Made by a program: the position numbers and the translations under genes
Shown here: positions 1 through 5,352 of the stretch, piece by piece
Position numbering within the stretch: the first letter of the stretch is position 1
Layout: each line of letters opens with the position of its first letter
The notes under the pieces: model-generated
The model's database searches: none
The model's input: the letters and a program-made list of their open reading frames with translations, nothing else
Told to the model about the DNA's origin: nothing
Origin: Dehalococcoides mccartyi
GTDB taxonomy: Bacteria; Chloroflexota; Dehalococcoidia; UBA2979
Direction: 5' to 3'
Length of the DNA stretch: 7,465 nt
Assembly (NCBI GenBank): GCA_945888895.1
Contig: CAMDAY010000107.1
Coordinates: forward strand, 1 to 7,465

Positions 1-428
1 AGGTCATCGCGCTCGCGCTCGACCTCGGCGGTGGTGGCGCGCATCGCCTCGAGCTGGGCGGAGAGGATTTGTCGCGCGAGCGCATGGTCCTCCCGCAGCG
101 CGAAGTAGAGCTTGATCAGGAAGTCGAGGCGGGTCTCGCGGATGCGACCCACGGGGCGGCGCAGCCAGCGCTGGAACTGCGCGTCGCCTTCCTCGGTCAC
201 CGTGTACACGGACTTCGGCGGCTGGCTGCTGTCGTCCACGGTGCCGTCGATGAGATCGAAGCCTGCGAGCGAGCGGAGGATGGCGTAGACCATCGCCGGC
301 TCGATCGGCGCGACGCGTTCGAGCTGGCGCAACTGCTTCTTCAGCTCGTAGCCGTACGTCGGGCGTTCGCGGATGAGGCCGAGGATGGCGTACTCGGACG
401 GCGTGAGCGACGTCTTGGTCTTCGGCAT
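1..428 (-). CDS. PadR-family transcriptional regulator (C-terminus cut by window edge)
   Basis: Predicted DNA-binding repressor. The 142 visible residues begin MPKTKTSLTPSEYAILGLI and carry the PadR winged helix-turn-helix at about residues 10-95: the opening helix SEYAILGLIRERPTYGYELKK, a recognition-helix region around PAMVYAILRSL, and the wing ending SVYTVTEEGDAQFQRWL. A following helical stretch (residues 97-142) matches the PadR C-terminal dimerisation helices of the longer (Vir-like) subgroup. The reading frame runs off the left edge without a stop; such proteins are usually 170-200 residues, so perhaps 30-60 are missing. The ATG at 428 is preceded by GAGGAA at 442-437, 8 nt away. It is divergent from the gene at 513, with an 84-bp gap containing a palindrome, suggesting autoregulation and control of that neighbour. 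PadR effectors vary widely and cannot be read from sequence. Confidence 0.9.
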   Translation of the reverse strand, partial: MPKTKTSLTPSEYAILGLIRERPTYGYELKKQLRQLERVAPIEPAMVYAILRSLAGFDLIDGTVDDSSQPPKSVYTVTEEGDAQFQRWLRRPVGRIRETRLDFLIKLYFALREDHALARQILSAQLEAMRATTAEVERERDD

Positions 429-455
429 GACTCTGCTTCCTCGTGGAGGTGAGGG

Positions 456-469
456 TAGTCAACAGTTGA
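456..469. promoter_or_regulatory. Candidate PadR operator: palindrome TCAAC-A-GTTGA
   Basis: Positions 459-469 form a perfect inverted repeat with a single central base, TCAACAGTTGA, in the 84-bp gap between the divergent padR (start 428) and the gene at 513; TAG at 456-458 flanks it. Its centre is 36 nt upstream of the padR start and 49 nt upstream of the other start, a natural place for a repressor covering both promoters. PadR proteins bind palindromes in their own promoter regions, which is known for the family. That this particular site is bound is inference. I found no convincing -35/-10 pair for either gene. Confidence 0.45.
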
Positions 470-512
470 TAGCCTGTCGACGGCGACCCGGGCGACCTCG
501 AGGAGGCATTGC

Positions 513-1373
513 ATGGCCGACGCACGGACTGACGGCATCCGGCGCGCGCTCTCGAAGCTGCCGGCGGAGAGCGTCACCGCGATGATGCGCAACCCGAAGT
601 CGCATGCGGAGCGGACGTTCCGCGGGACGGCGCTGCTGCGGTACGCGGTGCTGACGGGCGTCGTCTCCGATCGGCAGATCAGCAGCGCGCTCGTCTCCGG
701 CTACTTCGTGGTCACCGCCGCCGATGGCGCGCGCGTTGCCGTGTCGGTGGCCGAGGCTCGCGCGCACGGCGCTCGCCGCGTGATCCTGGCGACCGAACAG
801 GACGGCGAGCCGCTCGAGGTGGGCGTGCGCCTCGTCGTGCCGGACGCGCCTGGGCTGGCGGGGCGCTCGCTGACCGAGGTCGTGGGCGTGGAGTTCCACG
901 ATCTGACACCGGACGTGACGCCGGTGCCCACGACGTCATCCTCGACGATCACGCTCACCGGGCTCCTCGACCGTCCGGGGCCTGTCGAGACCGCGGCGTT
1001 CGCGACCGGCGACCTCGTCGATGTCGTGACCGATGACGTCGCGGGGCACGGAGGATCGCGCGTGGCGGCGCGGGCGTACGCGGGGATGCGCGTGTACGAC
1101 CTGCTGGACGGCGCGGGCATTCGCCTCGACCCCGCGGCGCGCGAGGACTTCCTGAGCAAGATCGTGGTGGCGCGCGGCGCGGACGGCTATCCGGTGGTGA
1201 TCGCCGGCGGCGAGATTGAGCCGCGCTTTCGCGCCATACAGATGATCGCTGCGACACGTCGTGACGGCGCGCCGCTGGGTGACGAGGGCCCGGTGCGCCT
1301 CGTCGTTCCGGGCGATGGCGGGCCGGGGCGATGGGTGCGCGGCCTCGTGAGCCTCGAACTGCGCGAAGGCTAG
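513..1373 (+). CDS. Cysteine-free tandem sulfite-oxidase/molybdopterin-fold protein, function unknown
   Basis: A 286-residue protein without signal peptide or membrane segments, so probably cytoplasmic. It reads as two copies of one domain. Copy 1 (about residues 11-128) contains a GTALLRYAVLTGVV helix, GYFVVTAADG, and DGEPLEVGVRLVVP (98-110). Copy 2 (about 145-283) contains TLTGLLDRPGPVE, GMRVYDLLDGAGI, DGYPVVIAGGEI, and DGAPLGDEGPVRLVVP (251-266). This succession is that of the molybdopterin-binding domain of sulfite oxidase-like oxidoreductases (Pfam Oxidored_molyb type). No cysteine occurs anywhere, so the conserved Mo-ligating Cys is absent and ordinary sulfite oxidase-type catalysis is unlikely. 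Copy 1 seems to lack the first strand of the fold. The start is firm: AGGAGG at 501-506 lies 6 nt before ATG. It is divergent from padR and 1 kb from modABC. It may be a cofactor-binding, sensing or purely structural relative; no function is assigned. Confidence 0.85.
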   Translation: MADARTDGIRRALSKLPAESVTAMMRNPKSHAERTFRGTALLRYAVLTGVVSDRQISSALVSGYFVVTAADGARVAVSVAEARAHGARRVILATEQDGEPLEVGVRLVVPDAPGLAGRSLTEVVGVEFHDLTPDVTPVPTTSSSTITLTGLLDRPGPVETAAFATGDLVDVVTDDVAGHGGSRVAARAYAGMRVYDLLDGAGIRLDPAAREDFLSKIVVARGADGYPVVIAGGEIEPRFRAIQMIAATRRDGAPLGDEGPVRLVVPGDGGPGRWVRGLVSLELREG

Positions 1374-2249
1374 GTGCTCGTCGCAGCCGTCGCCGCGCCC
1401 GTCGACGGCCACGAGACGACGGCGAGGTAGTTGAACCGTGGCGGCAGCGCGATCAGGCCGTCGGCCGTTCCGAAGCGCTCGATGAGCATCGCGGAGCCGC
1501 GCGGCGCGGTCAGAGCCCGGCGTCACCCAGTAGCGCCAGCGCATCTCCTCGACGGCCTCGTCGGGCGTCATTGGGGTGCTCGGTCGCACCGGGAACGTTT
1601 GCACGTCGAAGCGCCGGCCGAGGGCGCCGAGGACCGCGACGAACTCGGGCAGCGCAGGGAGCGCGCACAGCGGCTCGCCGTAGAGGGTCTGCCACACGTC
1701 CGAGTGGGGTGTGCTCGGGGCGCGGTCGGTGACGACGGCGACGCAGGTGCGGCGCGCGTGCTGCTCCATGGCGTCGAGGAACGCGCGCAGGTCGGCGATG
1801 TCGTAGAGGACGTTGGCAGCGAACACGACATCGGCGATGGGCACGGTCGTGTCGTCCGTGGCTGGCGGCCAGCGCAGGTTGATGACGTCGATGCTCCCGG
1901 CGCTAGGCTGTCGCGCTGCCTCGATGAGCGTGTCGCGCATGGCGCTCGACGGCTCGATCGCGATGACACGGGCGACGCGCGCGCTCAGTGGGAGGGCGAA
2001 GCGCCCGCCGCCCGCACCGATGTCGAGCCACGTATCCTCGGGCCGTCCGAGGGCCTCGATCGCGGCGAGCTCCGGGCTCTCGCGGACGCCGGGGCGGAAG
2101 GCGGCCGTGCGGCCGGTCCAGAAGTCCGCGCCGGCGGCGCGCACCGCCTCGCGCAGGCGCTCCATCTGCTCGACGTTCGCGCGCACGAGTGCGTCCCACG
2201 CGGCGAACGCGGTAGCGGCGTCAGGACGGAGGGGATTCGTCGGAGGGAT
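1370..2249 (-). pseudogene. Class I SAM-dependent methyltransferase, frameshifted, with no standard start codon at its best ribosome site
   Basis: The protein has a Rossmann-type methyltransferase core: motif I in DTWLDIGAGGGRFALPLS, the acidic motif II in VIAIEPSSAM, and ADVVFAANVLYDIADLRAFLD downstream. The substrate is unknown. The first frame continues to position 1491 (RYWVTPGSDRAARLR). The natural C-terminus, MLIERFGTADGLIALPPRF followed by NYLAVVSW, is in another frame starting at 1489 and ending in TAG at 1372-1370. Dropping one base (1490) joins them into about 292 residues, a normal length for this kind of enzyme. Without the correction the first frame runs on, antisense, deep into the neighbouring gene. 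Upstream, family-like residues FAAWDALVRAN precede the first usable GTG (2186), and AAGGAG at 2262-2257 is followed 7 nt later by ATC at 2249-2247, not ATG. Either a decayed gene or sequence errors would explain this; GTG 2186 remains a shorter possible start. Confidence 0.8.
1487..1510 (-). other. Probable frameshift site in the methyltransferase gene
   Basis: The coding frame moves by one base in this G+C-rich run on the minus strand. Upstream of it the frame from 2249 gives plausible methyltransferase sequence; downstream the plausible sequence is one base over and ends at the TAG at 1372-1370, tail to tail with the next gene. No slippery heptamer typical of programmed frameshifting is visible, so a mutation or a sequencing/assembly indel is the simpler explanation. 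Confidence 0.7.
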
Positions 2250-2275
2250 GGGTTGGCTCCTTCGGTGTCGGCCCG

Positions 2276-2304
2276 AGTATCCCGGGGCGGGTAGGCCGGG
2301 GCAA
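2276..2304 (-). promoter_or_regulatory. Weak candidate promoter for the methyltransferase
   Basis: On the minus strand TTGCCC (2304-2299) and GATACT (2281-2276) are 17 nt apart and each matches the sigma70 consensus at about four of six bases. Transcription would begin close to 2269, giving a very short leader before AAGGAG at 2262-2257. This is the only pair I could find that fits; support is modest. Confidence 0.3.
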
Positions 2305-2325
2305 CGATGGGTGCATACTGAATGA

Positions 2326-2355
2326 TTGACTAGGCGATGGATGAGCGGGTATATC
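2326..2355 (+). promoter_or_regulatory. Sigma70-type promoter of modABC
   Basis: TTGACT (2326-2331) and TATATC (2350-2355) are separated by 18 bp, five of six and four to five of six matches to consensus in an otherwise G+C-rich region. Transcription would begin near 2362, leaving about 30 nt before the modA start at 2391. This placement rules out the in-frame ATG at 2337 as the start, because it lies between the two boxes. A degenerate palindrome overlaps the -35 box (2319-2329). Confidence 0.6.
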
Positions 2356-2390
2356 TCCGATCAGCCTTGGGACGGACAGCTAGGTCTCAG

Positions 2391-3233
2391 ATGCGCATGA
2401 GCACGAGATGGTGGCGCGCAGCGGTTGCCGCATTCGGTCTCGCGGCGGTGCTCGTGGCCGCGTGCGGCGGCGCGACGATGCCCGCAGCCCCCACAACCAC
2501 CACGGCATCGACGCCGCTGACGGGCACGATCAGCGTGTTCGCGGCATCCTCGCTGACCGAGGTGTTCAAGACGATCGCCGCGGACTTCCAGCGAGCGAAT
2601 CCCGGCGTCACCGTGGAGTTCAACTTCGCCGCCTCGAGCGCCCTTGCGACGCAGATCGACCAGGCGGCGCCCGCGGACGTGTTCGCCAGCGCCGACGCGA
2701 CGAACATGACCAGGCTCGCCGACAAGTCGCAGATCGACGGCACGCCCGTGACGTTCGCGAAGAACCTGCCGGTGATCGTGATCCCCGCGGACAACAAGGC
2801 CGCCATCGCCACCCCGAAGGACCTCTCGAAGGCGGGCGTGAAGCTCGTGCTGGCGGGGCCGGACGTGCCGATCGGCAACTACGCCCGCCAGATCATTGAC
2901 CGGCTCGCCGCGACGCCCGAGTACGGCGCGGCGTACAGGGACGCGACGCTCAAGAACCTCGTGTCGAACGAACAGAACGTGCGCGCCGTGCTGACGAAGA
3001 TCGAGCTGGGCGAGGCGGACGCCGGCATCGTCTACCAGACCGATGCACTGGTCGCCAGGGAGAAGGTGAAGACGGTCGCGATCCCAGAAGCGGCGAACGT
3101 GATCGCGGTCTACCCGATCGCGGTCGTGAAGACGGCGAAGAACAAAGTCGCCGCCGCCGCCTTCATCAAGTTCGTGACCGGCGCGCCGGGACAGGCCGCG
3201 CTCAAGGCGGCCGGGTTCGACGCGGCCTCCTAG
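2391..3233 (+). CDS. modA: Molybdate ABC transporter, substrate-binding lipoprotein ModA
   Basis: Extracytoplasmic receptor that binds molybdate (often also tungstate) and delivers it to ModBC. From the ATG at 2391 it has 280 residues: a basic N-terminus (MRMSTRWWR), a hydrophobic stretch and a lipobox VAAC with Cys25, so it should be lipid-anchored; a Thr-rich linker follows. The mature part starts at ISVFAASSLTEVFK, the classic ModA opening. Likely oxyanion contacts are the serines of AASSL (53-54) and AASSA (82-83), VPIGNYARQ (from 159), Val197 in NEQNVRAVL and Tyr215 in GIVYQTDA, paralleling the Ser, Ser, Ala, Val, Tyr set of E. coli ModA. The start at 2391 has AGGT 5 nt upstream (2382-2385); ATG 2397 is possible, while ATG 2337 lies within the promoter. 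It is first in modABC, 139 bp before modB. Confidence 0.95.
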   Translation: MRMSTRWWRAAVAAFGLAAVLVAACGGATMPAAPTTTTASTPLTGTISVFAASSLTEVFKTIAADFQRANPGVTVEFNFAASSALATQIDQAAPADVFASADATNMTRLADKSQIDGTPVTFAKNLPVIVIPADNKAAIATPKDLSKAGVKLVLAGPDVPIGNYARQIIDRLAATPEYGAAYRDATLKNLVSNEQNVRAVLTKIELGEADAGIVYQTDALVAREKVKTVAIPEAANVIAVYPIAVVKTAKNKVAAAAFIKFVTGAPGQAALKAAGFDAAS

Positions 3234-3257
3234 CGCACCTCGAGGATCGCGGCCGGC

Positions 3258-3286
3258 GGTCGCGGTTCGCGAGCCGGTCTGCGACC
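3258..3286 (+). repeat. Inverted repeat/hairpin between modA and modB
   Basis: GGTCGC (3258-3263) pairs with GCGACC (3281-3286), enclosing a smaller hairpin GGTT-CGCG-AGCC (3264-3275, one G-U pair). It lies 25 nt after the modA stop in a 139-bp gap inside an otherwise compact operon. Hairpins at this position often protect the receptor mRNA or partly terminate, giving more ModA than ModBC; that role is inference. No U tract follows, and such repeats occur by chance in G+C-rich DNA. Confidence 0.3.
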
Positions 3287-3335
3287 ATCGCTCTGCGCGG
3301 CGCGTGATCGCGGGGCGTCCGTGAAAGGTCAGTGC

Positions 3336-3398
3336 ATGTCTCGAACGGACTACCGCATCGCGCCCATACCCCGTGCAGATCGCCTGCCTCGTGGTTGA
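3336..3398 (+). CDS. 20-codon reading frame with good ribosome site overlapping the modB start
   Basis: ATG at 3336 is preceded by AAAGG (3324-3328) with 7 nt spacing, the best ribosome site between modA and modB. It encodes MSRTDYRIAPIPRADRLPRG and stops with TGA at 3396-3398, overlapping the possible modB GTG starts at 3373 and 3391. Two readings fit. It may be a leader peptide whose translation is coupled to modB. Alternatively it may be the true N-terminus of ModB, separated from the rest by a one-base insertion, since the modB frame is one base over. No homology can be claimed for so short a peptide. Confidence 0.35.
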   Translation: MSRTDYRIAPIPRADRLPRG

Positions 3399-4230
3399 CC
3401 GCGCCGTGGATCGTCGAGGCGTTGGCAACCCCCGGGCGTGGTCGCTGACGTGGCTGTTCGTGTCGCCGACGCTGCTCTTTGCTGCGTTCGTGCTGGTGCC
3501 GCTGGTCGCGCTGGGGATACGGGGCTGGCAGGACGGCGAGGTGGCCGGTCGGCTGACCTCGCCGTTTGCGTTGCAGGCGCTGCGGCTCTCCGTCGTCACG
3601 AGCACGCTGTCGCTCGCGCTGGCGCTCGTGCTCGGTGTGCCGGCGGCCTACCTCCTGGCGCGCGTGCGTTTCCCGGGGCACCGGCTGCTGACGATCCTCG
3701 TCGAACTGCCGATGGTGCTGCCGCCGACGGTCGCGGGCGTCGCGCTGCTCGTCGCCTTCGGGCGTCGCGGCATCATCGGGAGCGCGCTGTCCGACGTGGG
3801 GCTCGAGCTCGCGTTCACAACGACTGCGGTGGTGCTGGCGCAGCTCTTCGTCGCCGCGCCGTTCCTCGTGCGTTCGTTGCAGGCGGGGTTCGAGGCGATC
3901 GACCCGACGTACGAGGACGTGTCGCGGACGCTGGGCGTGTCGGAGTGGCGCACGTTCTGGCGCGTGACGCTGCCGCTCGCGCGGCCCGCGCTGCTGTCGG
4001 GTGCGGTGCTGTGCTGGACGCGGGCCCTGAGCGAGCTGGGAGCGACTCTGATCTTCGCCGGCAACTTCGAGGGCCGGACGCAGACGATGCCGCTGGCGAT
4101 CATCACGGCGTTTGAGTCGAGCGCTGGCCTGAGCGGCTCGATCGCGCTGTCGCTGGTGCTGCTGGCCGTCGCGTCGATGCTCCTCGTACTGGTGCGTTTC
4201 GCGCACCTCCGTCCGCGAGGCGACCTGTGA
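3373..4230 (+). CDS. modB: Molybdate ABC transporter, permease ModB
   Basis: Inner-membrane channel subunit, working as a dimer with ModC. Counted from GTG 3373 it has 285 residues with about six hydrophobic segments near residues 24-49, 72-96, 108-130, 149-168, 205-229 and 255-276. The ModB/CysU-type features are LPMVLPPTVAGVALL (112-126), the EAA coupling loop around YEDVSRTLGVSEWRTFW (180-196) that docks on the ATPase, and the family-typical ending ALSELGATLIFAGNFEGRTQT with PLAI. The start is doubtful: the frame opens after a TGA at 3322-3324, has only GTG starts (3373, 3391, 3406), and none shows a Shine-Dalgarno. A well-placed ribosome site belongs instead to a short overlapping frame at 3336. 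The first 20 residues here are therefore provisional; the membrane core is not. It overlaps modC by 4 bp. Confidence 0.92.
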   Translation: MQIACLVVDRAVDRRGVGNPRAWSLTWLFVSPTLLFAAFVLVPLVALGIRGWQDGEVAGRLTSPFALQALRLSVVTSTLSLALALVLGVPAAYLLARVRFPGHRLLTILVELPMVLPPTVAGVALLVAFGRRGIIGSALSDVGLELAFTTTAVVLAQLFVAAPFLVRSLQAGFEAIDPTYEDVSRTLGVSEWRTFWRVTLPLARPALLSGAVLCWTRALSELGATLIFAGNFEGRTQTMPLAIITAFESSAGLSGSIALSLVLLAVASMLLVLVRFAHLRPRGDL

Positions 4231-5291
4231 TCACGGTCGACGTGCAGAAGCAGCTCGGTGCGTTCCGCCTCGATGTGCAGTTCGAGGCCGACCGCGAGAC
4301 GGTCGTGCTCTTCGGGCGGTCGGGGTCCGGGAAGAGCCGCACGCTGGCGGCGATCGGCGGCCTGATGCGACCGGACTCCGGCACGATCGTCGTGGGTGGG
4401 CGGACCGTGTTCGATTCCGCGGGGCACATCGATGTCCCGGCGCAGCAGCGCAACCTTGGCTACCTGTTCCAGCAGATCGCGCTGTTTCCGCATATGACAG
4501 CGGACGAGAACATCGCCTACGCGCTCACCGGCTGGAGCCGCGAGGCGCGCGCCCGCCGCGTCGAGGAGCTGAAGGAGCTGCTGCGCATCGAGGACCTCGG
4601 CGGGCGGTACCCCGACCGGATGTCGGGCGGGCAGCAGCAGCGCGTCGCGTTGGCACGGGCGCTTGCGCGGCCGGTGGAGGCGCTGCTCCTCGACGAGCCG
4701 TTCTCGGCGCTGGACGAGGCGCTGCGCGAGGACCTGCGGGCGGAGCTGCTGCGGCTGCGCAGCGAGCTGGACGTGCCGGTGATCTGCGTGACGCACGACC
4801 TGCGCGAGGCGCACCTGCTGGCCGACCGGATCGCCGTGGTCGAGGAAGGGCGGGTGCTCCAGTTTGACCCTCGGTCGGAGGTGTTCCAGCACCCCGCCTC
4901 GCGGCGGACGGCGGAGCTGACCGGCGTGCGCAACATCTTCCCGGCGCGTGGCCTCGGCGGCTCGCGCGTCGAGATCGACGGCGTGGCGTTCGAGGTGGCG
5001 ACGCCCGTTGCGGACGGTGCGCTGCTCGATGTGTGCATCCGGTCGGAGCGTTGCCTGTTGCGCCGCATTGAGCCCTCGGAGGCGCTGCCGCCGAACTGCT
5101 TCGTCGCGGACATCACCTCGGAGCTTGCATTCGGCAACTCGTACACGCTCCGGTTCGAGCCGGTGGGCACCGGGCCGGCCGTTGAGGTCGAGGTGTCGTC
5201 GCATCCGTACGACGTCCTCGGCATCGCGTCGCGCAAGCGGTGGGTCGTGGATCTGCCCGCCACCGACCTGCATGTGATGCCTCGCGGGTAG
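4227..5291 (+). CDS. modC: Molybdate ABC transporter, ATP-binding protein ModC
   Basis: Cytoplasmic ATPase that powers molybdate import. The 354 residues hold the full ATPase set: Walker A GRSGSGKS (30-37), Q-loop in YLFQQIALFPHMT (Gln82), signature MSGGQQQRVALARAL (132-146), Walker B ALLLDEPFSALD (152-163) and the switch histidine in VICVTHD (His190). From about residue 232 follows a C-terminal region (VRNIFPAR to the end) that fits the TOBE/Mop-type oxyanion-binding regulatory domain of ModC, which in some homologues gates transport when molybdate is plentiful. The GTG start at 4227 shares GTGA with the modB stop, has GAGG 6 nt upstream (4217-4220), and implies coupled translation. The stop codon sits in the loop of a 10-bp perfect hairpin. 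Related sulfate or tungstate ATPases look alike; the ModA and ModB neighbours settle the name. Confidence 0.95.
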   Translation: MITVDVQKQLGAFRLDVQFEADRETVVLFGRSGSGKSRTLAAIGGLMRPDSGTIVVGGRTVFDSAGHIDVPAQQRNLGYLFQQIALFPHMTADENIAYALTGWSREARARRVEELKELLRIEDLGGRYPDRMSGGQQQRVALARALARPVEALLLDEPFSALDEALREDLRAELLRLRSELDVPVICVTHDLREAHLLADRIAVVEEGRVLQFDPRSEVFQHPASRRTAELTGVRNIFPARGLGGSRVEIDGVAFEVATPVADGALLDVCIRSERCLLRRIEPSEALPPNCFVADITSELAFGNSYTLRFEPVGTGPAVEVEVSSHPYDVLGIASRKRWVVDLPATDLHVMPRG

Positions 5292-5302
5292 TCCGCGAGG
5301 CA
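5278..5302 (+). terminator. Perfect 10-bp hairpin over the modC stop codon
   Basis: TGCCTCGCGG (5278-5287) pairs perfectly with CCGCGAGGCA (5293-5302) around the loop GTAGT, which contains the modC stop TAG (5289-5291). No U run follows on either strand, so it would be a U-less terminator or an mRNA 3'-end stabiliser. It lies between two convergent genes whose stops are 50 bp apart. Confidence 0.6.
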
Positions 5303-5335
5303 CGTGTCTCGATGCGGGGTGCCTCGACGCCGTGC

Positions 5336-5352
5336 CGGAGGCTACGCCTCCG
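5336..5352 (-). terminator. 7-bp hairpin over the stop codon of the FAH-family gene
   Basis: CGGAGGC (5336-5342) and GCCTCCG (5346-5352) are perfect inverted repeats around a 3-nt centre. The stop codon of the minus-strand gene (5344-5342) falls at the apex. Together with the hairpin at 5278-5302 it forms a two-hairpin convergent terminator region without a U tract. Confidence 0.5.

Noticed and set aside
936..1369. Extension of the methyltransferase reading frame beyond 1370 into the neighbouring gene
   Set aside because: After about 1490 this frame no longer resembles a methyltransferase and lies antisense to the Moco-fold protein; the natural C-terminus is found one base over.
2337..2390. 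Upstream in-frame ATG at 2337 as the modA start
   Set aside because: It lies between the -35 and -10 boxes and would put 18 polar residues before a normal lipoprotein signal peptide.
2250..2390. Molybdenum-cofactor riboswitch or E. coli-type ModE site upstream of modA
   Set aside because: The leader after the predicted transcription start is only about 30 nt, too short for such a riboswitch, and no ModE-like palindrome is visible.
2361..3605. A 414-codon open frame on the minus strand over modA and the modB start
   Set aside because: Antisense shadow of modA; Arg/His-rich and without motifs.
3648..5303. A 551-codon open frame on the minus strand over modB and modC
   Set aside because: Antisense shadow of two clear genes; no domain pattern or ribosome site seen.
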